From Arhodomonas sp052060015 (lineage in GTDB: Bacteria; Pseudomonadota; Gammaproteobacteria; Nitrococcales; Nitrococcaceae), in assembly GCF_052060015.1 (NCBI RefSeq), contig NZ_JBPODZ010000006.1, positions 1 through 64,000 on the forward strand: a stretch of 64,000 nt of DNA, in the 5' to 3' direction. A program made the translations under genes and the position numbers. Of the stretch, positions 44,123 to 52,922 are shown one piece after another; positions within the stretch are counted from its first letter, which is position 1; every line of letters starts with the position of its first letter. Under the pieces are notes generated by a model. The model was not told the origin of the DNA and made no database searches. It saw only the letters and a program-made list of their open reading frames with translations.

Positions 44123-45198
44123 GCGGCGCCGTGCTCATCCTCGCCGGCGGCACCGGTGGTCATGTCTTCCCGGCCCTGGCCGTCGCCGAGGAGCTCCGCC
44201 GCCGGGACATCCCCGTGGCCTGGATGGGCACGCGACGGGGGCTGGAGGCCCGGGTGGTGCCGGAGTCCGGCATCCCGTTCCATCCGATCGCGGTGCGTGG
44301 CCTGCGCGGCCGGGGGCCGATGGATGCCGTGACCGCGCCGGCGATGCTGCTGCGGGCCCTCGCCCAGGCGATCCGCGTCGTGACCCGGCTGCGGCCCCGC
44401 CTGGTGCTGGGGATGGGGGGCTATGTTGCCGGACCCGGGGCACTGGCGGCGTGGCTGTTGCGGCGTCCTCTGGTGATCCATGAACAGAATGCCGTTCCCG
44501 GCATGACCAATCGGCGCCTGGCCCGGCTGGCCACGCGCGTGCTCACCGGCTTCGATCGGCCGTTCCCCGGGGCCCCGGCGGCCCGTTTCACCGGCAATCC
44601 CGTCCGCGCCGACGTCTGCCGGCTGCCGCCGCCACAGGAGCGCTTCGCCGGGCGCGAGGGGGGGGCGGCGCGGCTGTTGGTCCTCGGCGGGAGCCTGGGC
44701 GCGAAGGCGCTCAACGAGGCAGTGCCCGCGGCAGTCACGGCGCTGGCCGCGGGGCGGCGCCCGCTGGTGCGCCACCAGGCGGGGGAGCGCACCCTGGATC
44801 TGGCCCGGCAGGCCTATGCCGACGCCGGGATCGATGCGGAGGTGACGCCCTTCATCGAGGACATGGCCGGGGCCTACGGCTGGGCGGACCTGGTGATCTG
44901 CCGCGCCGGTGCGCTCACGGTGGCCGAGTTGGCCGCCGCCGGGGTGGGCTCGATCCTCGTCCCCTATCCCCATGCCGTGGACGACCATCAGGCGGCGAAT
45001 GCCGGCTACCTCACCGAGGCCGGCGCCGCCGAGATGATCCGGCAGCAGGATCTCGCGGTGGATGGGCTCGGCCGACGCTTGGACGCGTTGCTCGGGGATC
45101 GCGGCGCGCTCGAGACGATGGCCCGGCGCGCCCGTGAGCGGGGACGCCCGGAGGCGGCGTCGACGGTGGCCTCGGCCTGTCTGGAGGTGGCGCGATGA
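44119..45198 (+). CDS. murG: UDP-GlcNAc:lipid I N-acetylglucosaminyltransferase MurG
   Basis: The 359-residue peripheral glycosyltransferase converts lipid I to lipid II. Donor- and acceptor-site motifs are GGTGGHVFPALAVAEEL, LGMGGYVAGPG and VICRAGALTVAEL. It overlaps ftsW and murC by 4 bp each. Confidence 0.97.
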   Translation: MSGAVLILAGGTGGHVFPALAVAEELRRRDIPVAWMGTRRGLEARVVPESGIPFHPIAVRGLRGRGPMDAVTAPAMLLRALAQAIRVVTRLRPRLVLGMGGYVAGPGALAAWLLRRPLVIHEQNAVPGMTNRRLARLATRVLTGFDRPFPGAPAARFTGNPVRADVCRLPPPQERFAGREGGAARLLVLGGSLGAKALNEAVPAAVTALAAGRRPLVRHQAGERTLDLARQAYADAGIDAEVTPFIEDMAGAYGWADLVICRAGALTVAELAAAGVGSILVPYPHAVDDHQAANAGYLTEAGAAEMIRQQDLAVDGLGRRLDALLGDRGALETMARRARERGRPEAASTVASACLEVAR

Positions 45199-46640
45199 CG
45201 GACGGCACGGGCACGGTTATGGATCCAAGCGCCCCGGGGGCCATGGGACGGGTGCGCCGGCTGCACTTTGTGGGCATCGGCGGTGCCGGCATGGGCGGGA
45301 TCGCGGAGGTGCTGTTCAATCTCGGCTACACGGTCACCGGCTCCGATCTGCGGGAGAATGCGGTGACCCGGCGGCTCGCCGGCCTCGGCGTGCCCGTGGC
45401 GATCGGCCATGCCGCGGAGCACGTGCGGGAGGCGGACGCCGTCGTGGTGAGCTCCGCGGTGGGCGAGGACAACCCGGAGGTGCAGGCGGCGCGTTCGGCC
45501 CGGCTGCCGGTGGTGCCGCGGGCGGAGATGCTCGCCGAGTTGATGCGCTTCCGCTACGGGGTGGCGGTGGCGGGGACCCATGGCAAGACCACCACCACGA
45601 GCCTGGTGGCGAGCCTCCTTGCCGAGGCGGGCCTGGATCCGACCTTCGTCATCGGTGGCCGGCTCAACAGCTCGGCCAGCCATGCCCGCCTCGGCGCCGG
45701 TCGTTTCCTGGTCGCCGAGGCGGACGAGAGCGATGCGTCGTTTCTCTACCTCAAGCCCATGATCGCGGTGGTCACCAATATCGATGCCGACCACCTCGGC
45801 ACCTACGAGGGGGATTTCCAGCGCCTCCGCGGGACCTTCCTGGAGTTCCTGCACCACCTGCCGTTCTATGGGCTGGCGGTATTGTGTATCGACGACCCGG
45901 AGGTGGTTGGCCTGTTGGGTGAGATCACCCGGCCGGTGCGTACCTATGGTTTCGCCGAGGGGGCCGACGTTCGCGCCCGCAACGTCCGCCAGAACGGCGC
46001 GCAGACCCGTTTCGAGGTGGAGCTGGCCGGTCGGGAACCCTTCGAGGTCACCCTCAACCTGCCGGGTCGGCATAACGTGGAGAACGCCCTGGCGGCCATC
46101 GCCATTGCCGCGGAGCTGGAGGTGCCCCGCGAGGCGATCGTGACCGCGCTGGCCGGCTTCGAGGGCATCGGCCGGCGCTTCCAGGTCTACGGCGAGCTCA
46201 GCCTGGATGGGCGTCGGGCCCTGCTGGTGGATGATTACGCCCACCATCCCCGGGAGATCGCGGCAGTGATCCGCGCGGTCCGCGAGGGTTGGCCGGCCCG
46301 CCGCTTGGTGGTGGCGTTCCAGCCCCACCGTTATAGCCGTACCCAAGAGCTCTTCGACGACTTCGTGCGTGTGCTCTCTGAGGCCGATGTGCTGCTGGTC
46401 ACCGACGTCTATGGCGCCGGTGAGGCGCCGTTGCCCGGTGCCGATGCCGCTGCGCTGTGCCGGGCCATCCGCGCGCGGGGCCAGGTGAACCCCGTGTACG
46501 CGCCGGATCTCGACGAGCTCTGCACCGTGGTCCCCAACGTCCTCGCCGACGGTGACCTGCTGATCACCCTCGGGGCGGGCAGCATCGGCGGCGTCGCATC
46601 GCGGCTGATGGCCGACTCCGACGGGGGGGAGGGGTCATGA
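45195..46640 (+). CDS. murC: UDP-MurNAc:L-alanine ligase MurC
   Basis: The 481-residue ligase adds the first amino acid to UDP-MurNAc. The N-terminal nucleotide-binding strand is HFVGIGGAGMGGIAEVL, the ATP motif is VAGTHGKTTTTSL, and DDYAHHPREIAAV marks the C-terminal domain. Residues 1-16 before RRLHFVGIGG are not conserved; a start nearer 45243 is possible. It overlaps murB by 4 bp. Confidence 0.96.
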   Translation: MTDGTGTVMDPSAPGAMGRVRRLHFVGIGGAGMGGIAEVLFNLGYTVTGSDLRENAVTRRLAGLGVPVAIGHAAEHVREADAVVVSSAVGEDNPEVQAARSARLPVVPRAEMLAELMRFRYGVAVAGTHGKTTTTSLVASLLAEAGLDPTFVIGGRLNSSASHARLGAGRFLVAEADESDASFLYLKPMIAVVTNIDADHLGTYEGDFQRLRGTFLEFLHHLPFYGLAVLCIDDPEVVGLLGEITRPVRTYGFAEGADVRARNVRQNGAQTRFEVELAGREPFEVTLNLPGRHNVENALAAIAIAAELEVPREAIVTALAGFEGIGRRFQVYGELSLDGRRALLVDDYAHHPREIAAVIRAVREGWPARRLVVAFQPHRYSRTQELFDDFVRVLSEADVLLVTDVYGAGEAPLPGADAAALCRAIRARGQVNPVYAPDLDELCTVVPNVLADGDLLITLGAGSIGGVASRLMADSDGGEGS

Positions 46641-47530
46641 GGGCGGGCCGCGGCGAGCTCCGGCGTGACGAGCCCATGGCGCGGCATACGTCCTGGCGTG
46701 TCGGTGGTCCGGCGGACTGGCTCTACCGGCCCGCCGGCGCGGAGGACCTGGCGGCCTTTCTGGCCGGGCTGGACGAGGGCGTCCCGGTGTACTGGGCGGG
46801 TCTCGGCAGCAATCTGCTGGTGCGCGACGGTGGGATCCGCGGGGTCGTGATCCAACCCCAGCGGGGCCTCGGGACGCTCGAGGTCTCGGCGCAGGGCACG
46901 GTCACGGCGGGGGCCGGCGTGCCCTGCGCCAAGCTTGCCCGTACCTGCGGCCGCCATGGGCTGGTGGGCGCGGAGTTCTTCGCCGGCATCCCCGGACTGT
47001 TCGGTGGCGCCCTCGCCATGAACGCGGGGGCCTGGGGTGGCGAGACTTGGGCCCATGTGCTGGCGGTGGAAACCATCGACCGCCTTGGGCGGCGGCGCTG
47101 GCGCCCTCGGGAGGACTACGAGGTCGGTTATCGCAGCGTTACCGGCCCGGACGGGGAATGGTTCATCACCGCGCGGCTCGGCTTCGCCGCCGGCGGCGAT
47201 CCCGCGGCCCTGGCGGAGCGGGTGCGCGGCCTGCTCGCCGAGCGCGCCGCACGCCAGCCCATGGGGGAGGCGAGCTGCGGCTCGGTGTTCCGCAATCCGA
47301 CGGGTGATCACGCCGCGCGGCTCATTGAGGCCGCCGGGCTCAAGGGCGAGCGCCTCGGCGGGGCACGGGTCAGCGACAAGCACGCGAACTTTATCATCAA
47401 CGACGGTGGCGCCACCGCGTCCGACATCGAGGCACTGATCACCCGCGTGATCGAGGTGGTGGCCGAGCGCCACGGGGTGCACCTGGAGCCGGAGGTGCGC
47501 ATCGTCGGCGAGGAGGCAGGAGATGACTGA
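46637..47530 (+). CDS. murB: UDP-N-acetylenolpyruvoylglucosamine reductase MurB
   Basis: The 297-residue FAD enzyme reduces the MurA product to UDP-MurNAc using NADPH. FAD-binding segments are YWAGLGSNLLVRDGGIRGVV and PGLFGGALAMNAGAWG, and the catalytic Ser is in GEASCGSVFRNP. The missing extra loop makes it the type II form. Its place between murC and ddl is common in many bacteria but not in E. coli, where murB lies elsewhere. Confidence 0.96.
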   Translation: MRAGRGELRRDEPMARHTSWRVGGPADWLYRPAGAEDLAAFLAGLDEGVPVYWAGLGSNLLVRDGGIRGVVIQPQRGLGTLEVSAQGTVTAGAGVPCAKLARTCGRHGLVGAEFFAGIPGLFGGALAMNAGAWGGETWAHVLAVETIDRLGRRRWRPREDYEVGYRSVTGPDGEWFITARLGFAAGGDPAALAERVRGLLAERAARQPMGEASCGSVFRNPTGDHAARLIEAAGLKGERLGGARVSDKHANFIINDGGATASDIEALITRVIEVVAERHGVHLEPEVRIVGEEAGDD

Positions 47531-48473
47531 GACGCCCTGGGGGGATCCCAGCCAGGCCGGGCGCGTGGCCGTGCTCCTGGGGGGGTGGTCGGCGGAACGC
47601 GAGATATCGCTGAAAAGCGGTGCCGCGATGCTGGCCGCACTCCGGGCCCGGGGAGTGGACGCCCACGCCTTCGATCCCCGCGAGGAGCCACTGGATGCCC
47701 TGAGCGGCTACGACCGCGCGGTGGTCGCCCTGCACGGTCGCGGCGGCGAGGACGGGGTCATCCAGGGGGCGCTGGAGGCCATGGGCGTGCCCTATACCGG
47801 CAGTGGCGTGCTGGGCTCGGCCATCGCCATGGACAAGCTGCGCACCAAGCTGATCTGGCGAGGCCTGGATCTGCCGACCCCGGCGTTCCGACGGCTGGGT
47901 GCGGACACCGACTGGGCGGCGGCGGTCGAGGCCCTGGGTCTGCCGTTGATCGTCAAGCCCGCCCACGAGGGTTCCAGCCTGGGCATGAGCCGGGTGGACG
48001 ACGTCGGGGATCTGGCCACCGCCTGGTCCCGGGCCGCCGACTACGACACCACCGTCTTCGCCGAGCGCTGGATCGAGGGTGAGGAGTACACGGTGACCCT
48101 GCTCGAGGGCGAGGCCCTGCCGACGATCCGTATCGAGGCGGGCCGCGGCTTCTACGATTTCGACGCCAAGTACCTGGCCGACGATACCCGCATGCACTGC
48201 CCCTGCGGGCTGGCCGAGGCCGACGAGGCCGAGCTCGCGGCCCTGGCGCGGCAGGCGTTCGAGGCCGTTGGCGCCGAGGGTTGGGGCCGGGTGGATGCGA
48301 TGCGCGACGCGGACGGGAGGTTCTGGCTGCTCGAGGTGAACACCGTGCCCGGGATGACCGACCACTCCCTGGTGCCGGCCGCCGCTCGGGTGGTGGGTCT
48401 CGGCATGGAGGAGCTGGTTTGGCGGATCCTGCGGACCAGCGGCGGACGGGATCGGGTGCGATGGGGGCGGTGA
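47523..48473 (+). CDS. ddl: D-alanine-D-alanine ligase Ddl
   Basis: The 316-residue ATP-grasp enzyme makes D-Ala-D-Ala for MurF. Motifs are VLLGGWSAEREISLKSG, HGRGGEDGVIQGALEAMGVPY (given by its ends HGRGGEDG and EAMGVPY) and LLEVNTVPGMTDHSLVPAAA. It overlaps murB by 8 bp and ftsQ by one base (TGATG). Confidence 0.96.
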   Translation: MTETPWGDPSQAGRVAVLLGGWSAEREISLKSGAAMLAALRARGVDAHAFDPREEPLDALSGYDRAVVALHGRGGEDGVIQGALEAMGVPYTGSGVLGSAIAMDKLRTKLIWRGLDLPTPAFRRLGADTDWAAAVEALGLPLIVKPAHEGSSLGMSRVDDVGDLATAWSRAADYDTTVFAERWIEGEEYTVTLLEGEALPTIRIEAGRGFYDFDAKYLADDTRMHCPCGLAEADEAELAALARQAFEAVGAEGWGRVDAMRDADGRFWLLEVNTVPGMTDHSLVPAAARVVGLGMEELVWRILRTSGGRDRVRWGR

Positions 48474-49228
48474 TGGCGATGGACGCAGGCGGGGGAGCGC
48501 GGGACGCGGGCGCCTGGAAGATCGTCCTCGGCGCGGCGGTCGTCATCGCCGTCGCCGCGGCCTTTGCCTTGGATAGGCTGCACGCCCTCGCGCTGTTTCC
48601 CGTCCAAGCGGTGCGCTTCGAGGGGGATATCGTTCACGTCTCCGACCAGGCGCTGCGCTCGGCGGTGGCGCCCCACCTGGAGGGGGGGCTGCTGTTCGTG
48701 GACCTCGCCGAGATTCGGGGGGCGGTGACGGCGCTGCCCTGGGTGTCCTCGGCCTCGGTATGGCGGGTCTGGCCCGACGGGCTGCGGATCCGCGTCGACG
48801 AGCACGAGCCCGTCGCCCGCTGGGGGGAAGGGGCGCTGCTGACCGCTGCCGGCGAGCGGTTCCGCCCGGAACGACGTCCCGCGGGCCTGCCGGCGCTGGC
48901 TGGCCCCGATGGCTCGGCGGCGAGGGTGCTCGAGCGTTTCCGGACCCTGGGGCAGCGCCTCGGGGAGATCGACGCCGAGCCGGTGGCGGTGGGGCTCGAT
49001 GAGCGCCGGGCCCTGCGGGTGACCTTGGAGGACGGGGTGGTGCTGCGTTTCGGCCGGGATCACTTCGATGTCCGGCTGCAGCGGCTGATCGATGCCTGGC
49101 CGGCCATCAACCGCTACGCCGGCGAGCGGAGCATCGCGGCGGTGGATACCCGCTACCCCAACGGCCTGGCGGTGCAGTGGGCGCCGCCGGCGGATGAGCA
49201 AAACAACGGAGGGGACCCGAACCGATGA
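48473..49228 (+). CDS. ftsQ: Cell division protein FtsQ
   Basis: The 251-residue bitopic protein has a membrane helix (about residues 15-34), a POTRA domain starting FPVQAVRFEGDIVHVS, and the beta domain ending near IAAVDTRYPNGLAVQW. FtsQ recruits FtsB and FtsL to the septum. The start overlapping the ddl stop (48473) is preferred; an ATG at 48461 would add four residues. It overlaps ftsA by 4 bp. Confidence 0.94.
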   Translation: MAMDAGGGARDAGAWKIVLGAAVVIAVAAAFALDRLHALALFPVQAVRFEGDIVHVSDQALRSAVAPHLEGGLLFVDLAEIRGAVTALPWVSSASVWRVWPDGLRIRVDEHEPVARWGEGALLTAAGERFRPERRPAGLPALAGPDGSAARVLERFRTLGQRLGEIDAEPVAVGLDERRALRVTLEDGVVLRFGRDHFDVRLQRLIDAWPAINRYAGERSIAAVDTRYPNGLAVQWAPPADEQNNGGDPNR

Positions 49229-50472
49229 ATCGCAAGCAGGACAGCGATCTGCTGGTGGGCCTGGACGTGGGCACATCAAAGGTGGTGGCCATCGTCGGCG
49301 CCCTCAAGGACAGCGGTGAGCTCGAGATCGTGGGCATCGGCTCCCATCCCTCCCGCGGGCTGAAGAAGGGGGTGGTGGTCAATATCGAGTCCACCGTGCA
49401 GTCCATCCAGCGCGCCGTGGAGGAGGCGGAGCTGATGGCCGGCTGCGAGATCGAGTCGGTGTACACCGGCATCGCGGGCAGCCACGTGCGCTCGCTGAAC
49501 TCCCACGGCATCGTCGCCATCCGCGACCGCGAGGTCTCCTCCGGCGACGTGGAGCGGGTCCTGGACGCCGCCCGGGCGGTGGCCATCCCCGCCGACCAGA
49601 AGATCCTCCACCTGCTGCCCCAGGAATACATCATCGACAGCCAGGAGGGCATCCGCGAGCCGGTGGGGATGTCCGGGGTACGCCTGGAGGCCAAGGTGCA
49701 CATGGTCACCGGCGCGGTGAGCGCGGCGCAGAACATCGTCAAGTGCGTGCGCCGCTGTGGGTTGGAGGTGGACGACGTCATCCTCGAGCAGCTCGCCTCC
49801 GCCCAGGCGGTGCTCACCGACGACGAAAAGGAGCTCGGCGTCTGCCTGGTGGACATCGGCGGCGGCACCACCGACATCGCGGTGTTCACCGAGGGGGCCA
49901 TCCGCCACACGGCGGTCATCCCCATTGCCGGCGACCAGGTGACCAACGACATCGCGGTGGCACTGCGGACGCCCACGCAGCACGCCGAGGAGATCAAGGT
50001 CAAATACGCCTGCGCGCTCTCCCAGCTGGCCAGCCCCGACGAGACCATCGAAGTGCCCTCCGTGGGGGATCGGCCGCCGCGGCGGCTGTCCCGCCAGACC
50101 CTCGCCGAGGTGGTGGAGCCGCGCTACGAGGAGCTGATGACGCTGGTGCAAAACGAGCTCCGGCGCAGCGGCTTTGAGGATCTCATGGCCGCCGGTGTGG
50201 TGCTCACCGGCGGCAGCTCAAAGATGGAGGGGGCCATGGAGCTGGCCGAGGAGGTATTTCACATGCCGGTGCGCCTGGGCATCCCCCAGGGCGTCACCGG
50301 CCTCACCGATGTCGTACGCAACCCGGTGCATGCCACGGGCACCGGGCTGCTGCTTTTTGGCAGTCGCAAGCAACACAACGAGGCGAGCCTGGCCGCCGAG
50401 GAGGCGGCGGCGGGTCGTGGCTTCGGCGCGTTGTGGAACCGGATGAAGGGATGGTTCCAGGGGAACCTGTGA
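49225..50472 (+). CDS. ftsA: Cell division protein FtsA
   Basis: The 415-residue actin-fold ATPase attaches FtsZ to the membrane. Nucleotide-binding blocks are LVGLDVGTSKVVAIVG, LVDIGGGTTDIAVF and VLTGGSSKMEGAMELAEEVF. The C-terminal GALWNRMKGWFQGNL is an amphipathic membrane-targeting helix. It lies between ftsQ and ftsZ as in most bacteria. Confidence 0.97.
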   Translation: MNRKQDSDLLVGLDVGTSKVVAIVGALKDSGELEIVGIGSHPSRGLKKGVVVNIESTVQSIQRAVEEAELMAGCEIESVYTGIAGSHVRSLNSHGIVAIRDREVSSGDVERVLDAARAVAIPADQKILHLLPQEYIIDSQEGIREPVGMSGVRLEAKVHMVTGAVSAAQNIVKCVRRCGLEVDDVILEQLASAQAVLTDDEKELGVCLVDIGGGTTDIAVFTEGAIRHTAVIPIAGDQVTNDIAVALRTPTQHAEEIKVKYACALSQLASPDETIEVPSVGDRPPRRLSRQTLAEVVEPRYEELMTLVQNELRRSGFEDLMAAGVVLTGGSSKMEGAMELAEEVFHMPVRLGIPQGVTGLTDVVRNPVHATGTGLLLFGSRKQHNEASLAAEEAAAGRGFGALWNRMKGWFQGNL

Positions 50473-50528
50473 CGGCATGACCCAGTGACAACAAGCCGCT
50501 CGAGCGGTGCTCGGAAAGGAGACGCGAT

Positions 50529-51686
50529 ATGAAGTTCGAACTCATGGACTCGTTCAGCCAGAACGCAGTGATCAAGGTGATCGGTGTCGGCGGCGGCGGC
50601 GGCAACGCCGTCCAGCACATGGTCTCGGCGGACGTGGAGGGCGTGGATTTCATCTGCGCCAACACCGATGCCCAGGCCCTGCGCAACACCTCCTCCAAGA
50701 CCACCCTGCAGCTAGGGGCCAACATCACCAAGGGCCTCGGTGCGGGTGCCGATCCCAACGTGGGCTATGAGGCCGCCATGGAGGACCGGGACCGCATCGC
50801 CGAGGTCCTCGACGGTGCGGACATGGTGTTCATTACCGCCGGCATGGGCGGTGGAACCGGTACCGGCGCGGCCCCCGTGGTCGCCGAGGTGGCCAAGGAG
50901 ATGAACATCCTCACGGTGGCCGTGGTCACCAAGCCCTTCCCCTTCGAGGGGGGTAAGCGCCTGGGTGTGGCCCAGGAGGGCATCAAGGAGCTCGGCCGGC
51001 AGGTGGATTCGCTGATCACTATCCCCAACGAGAAGCTCCTGTCGGTGCTCGGCAAGGAGCTCACCCTGCTCAACGCCTTCAAGTCGGCCAACGACGTGTT
51101 GCTCGGTGCGGTCAAGGGGATCGCCGAGCTGATCACCCGTCCCGGGCTGATCAACGTGGACTTCGCCGATGTGCGTACCATCATGTCCGAGATGGGCATG
51201 GCGGTGATGGGCTCCGGCTACGCCTCCGGCGAGGGTCGTGCCCGGGAGGCCGCGGAGCGGGCCATCGCCTCGCCGCTGCTCGAGGACACCAACATCTCCG
51301 GCGCCCGGGGCATCCTGGTCAACGTCACCGCCGGCATGGATCTCTCCATCGGCGAGTTCGAGGAGGTGGGCAATACCGTCAAGGAGTTCTCCTCCGACGA
51401 TGCCACCGTGGTGGTGGGCACCGTCATCGATCCGGAGCTGGAGAACGAGCTTCGCGTGACCGTGGTGGCCACCGGGCTCGGCGAGGGCCGGGCAGCCCAG
51501 CCCGCCGAGAAGGCGGAGAAGGCTACGGTGACCCGCGCGCGGCAGTCGAGCGAGGTGGATTATCAGCAGCTCGAGCGTCCGGCGGTGATCCGCAAGAAGG
51601 CGGCCAACGACCGCCCCGGTGAGCAGCAGGATGGGGACATGGATTACTTGGATATCCCGGCGTTCCTGCGGCGCCAGGCGGACTGA
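50529..51686 (+). CDS. ftsZ: Cell division protein FtsZ
   Basis: The 385-residue tubulin homologue polymerises into the division ring. The GTP-binding signature GGGTGTG is at about 108-114, and the catalytic T7 loop is NVDFADVRTIM near 210. The C-terminal peptide DYLDIPAFLRRQAD is the docking site for FtsA and ZipA, both encoded in this window. AAAGGAG precedes the ATG in a 56-bp gap after ftsA. Confidence 0.98.
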   Translation: MKFELMDSFSQNAVIKVIGVGGGGGNAVQHMVSADVEGVDFICANTDAQALRNTSSKTTLQLGANITKGLGAGADPNVGYEAAMEDRDRIAEVLDGADMVFITAGMGGGTGTGAAPVVAEVAKEMNILTVAVVTKPFPFEGGKRLGVAQEGIKELGRQVDSLITIPNEKLLSVLGKELTLLNAFKSANDVLLGAVKGIAELITRPGLINVDFADVRTIMSEMGMAVMGSGYASGEGRAREAAERAIASPLLEDTNISGARGILVNVTAGMDLSIGEFEEVGNTVKEFSSDDATVVVGTVIDPELENELRVTVVATGLGEGRAAQPAEKAEKATVTRARQSSEVDYQQLERPAVIRKKAANDRPGEQQDGDMDYLDIPAFLRRQAD

Positions 51687-51727
51687 GCTCCGCCCGGCGC
51701 CGGCGGCTGGCGCGTCTCCCGTAGCTT

Positions 51728-51747
51728 GGCCGGGCCGCCGCCCGGCC
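51728..51747 (+). repeat. Perfect GC hairpin after ftsZ
   Basis: GGCCGGGC (51728-51735) and GCCCGGCC (51740-51747) form an 8-bp perfect stem with a CGCC loop, 42 bases after the ftsZ stop. No T run follows, so termination would need Rho or would be partial. It may protect the 3' end of the ftsZ message. Confidence 0.6.
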
Positions 51748-51797
51748 CCTGCTGGCGGCTGTGCCAAGGCGCGTCGCCTGCGAATGGTACGCATGTG

Positions 51798-51825
51798 TAC
51801 AATATGCGACAGTTTCGTTAAACTG
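51798..51825 (+). promoter_or_regulatory. Possible lpxC promoter -10 and adjacent inverted repeat
   Basis: TACAAT (51798-51803) is a fair -10 box inside the local AT-richer stretch, but the -35 at the proper spacing (CGCCTG) is poor. CAGTTT (51810-51815) and AAACTG (51820-51825) form a perfect 6-bp inverted repeat where transcription would start. A near-palindrome GTACGCATGTGTAC overlaps the -10. In E. coli lpxC also has its own promoter after ftsZ. Confidence 0.4.
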
Positions 51826-51923
51826 CGACGATTCATCGTCCGCCGAAACCGCGGACCGGGATTGGCAAGCGCCGGCGCGGATTAGGAATCCAGGGGCGGC
51901 GTCATCGGGGGAAACGTAAGCGA

Positions 51924-52835
51924 ATGATCCGCCAGCGAACGCTTAAGAACAGCATCCGCGCGACCGGCGTTGGGCTGCATACCGGGGAAAAGGTCTATTT
52001 GACGCTCCGGCCGGGGGCCCCCGACACCGGCATCGTCTTTCGGCGCGTCGATTTCGCGGAGCCGGTGGAGATCCGGGCGCATCCGGAGAACGTCGGCGAC
52101 ACCCAGCTTTCCACCTGTCTGGTGCAGGACGGCGTGCGTGTTTCCACCGTGGAGCACCTGCTCTCGGCGATGGCGGGGCTCGGCATCGATAATGCGGTCG
52201 TGGAGCTGTCGGCGCCGGAAGTGCCCATTATGGACGGCAGCGCCGGTCCCTTCGTCTTTCTCATCCGCTCGGCGGGCGTGCAGGAGCAGAACGCGGCCAA
52301 GCGCTTTATCCGCATCAAGCGCTCGGTACGGGTCGAGGAGGACGACAAGTGGGTGGCCTTCGAGCCCTTCGACGGGTTTAAGGTGGGCTTTACGCTGGAG
52401 TTCGATCACCCGATCTTCCAGGACGGGCTGCAGCGGGCGGAATTTGACTTCTCCTCCACGTCCTTCGTCAAGGAGGTCAGCCGCGCCCGTACCTTCGGGT
52501 TCATGCGCGACATCGAATACCTCCAACAGAACAACCTCGCCCTTGGGGGCAGCCTGGACAATGCCATCGTGGTGGACGATTACCGGGTGCTCAACGAGGA
52601 CGGGCTGCGCTACGGTGACGAGTTCGTCAAGCACAAGATCCTGGATGCCATCGGTGATCTCTATCTCCTCGGTCATAGCCTGATCGGCTCATTCACCGGC
52701 CATAAGTCGGGGCATGCGCTGAACAACCGGCTGCTGCGCCAGCTCCTGCAAGAGCAGGACGCCTGGGAGGCCGTCACCTTCGACGAGATCGAGACCGCGC
52801 CCATCACCTTCGACCAGCCCGTGCCGGTGGCCTGA
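51924..52835 (+). CDS. lpxC: UDP-3-O-acyl-N-acetylglucosamine deacetylase LpxC
   Basis: The 303-residue zinc amidase performs the committed step of lipid A synthesis. Metal ligands are the His in VSTVEHLLSAMAG and the HKILDAIGDLYLLGH motif (HxxxD plus His). The start RQRTLKNSIRATGVGLHTGEKV is typical. The ftsZ-lpxC order is conserved in gammaproteobacteria, but the secM-secA genes that follow in E. coli are absent here. Confidence 0.97.
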   Translation: MIRQRTLKNSIRATGVGLHTGEKVYLTLRPGAPDTGIVFRRVDFAEPVEIRAHPENVGDTQLSTCLVQDGVRVSTVEHLLSAMAGLGIDNAVVELSAPEVPIMDGSAGPFVFLIRSAGVQEQNAAKRFIRIKRSVRVEEDDKWVAFEPFDGFKVGFTLEFDHPIFQDGLQRAEFDFSSTSFVKEVSRARTFGFMRDIEYLQQNNLALGGSLDNAIVVDDYRVLNEDGLRYGDEFVKHKILDAIGDLYLLGHSLIGSFTGHKSGHALNNRLLRQLLQEQDAWEAVTFDEIETAPITFDQPVPVA

Positions 52836-52866
52836 CCAAGAGCCCCCAATAGGCGGTCCGCGTACT

Positions 52867-52902
52867 CGCGCCGGCCCCGCAGGGGCGGGTGTGTCCGGCG
52901 CG
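52867..52902 (+). repeat. Nested GC hairpin between lpxC and nfeD
   Basis: CGCGCCGG (52867-52874) and CCGGCGCG (52895-52902) are perfect 8-bp arms. Inside them CCCC-GCA-GGGG (52875-52885) forms a second stem. The sequence after it, GATATGTCATTATT, is AT-rich but has no T run. It may mark the end of the dcw transcript. Confidence 0.6.
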
Positions 52903-52922
52903 GATATGTCATTATTGGGCGC

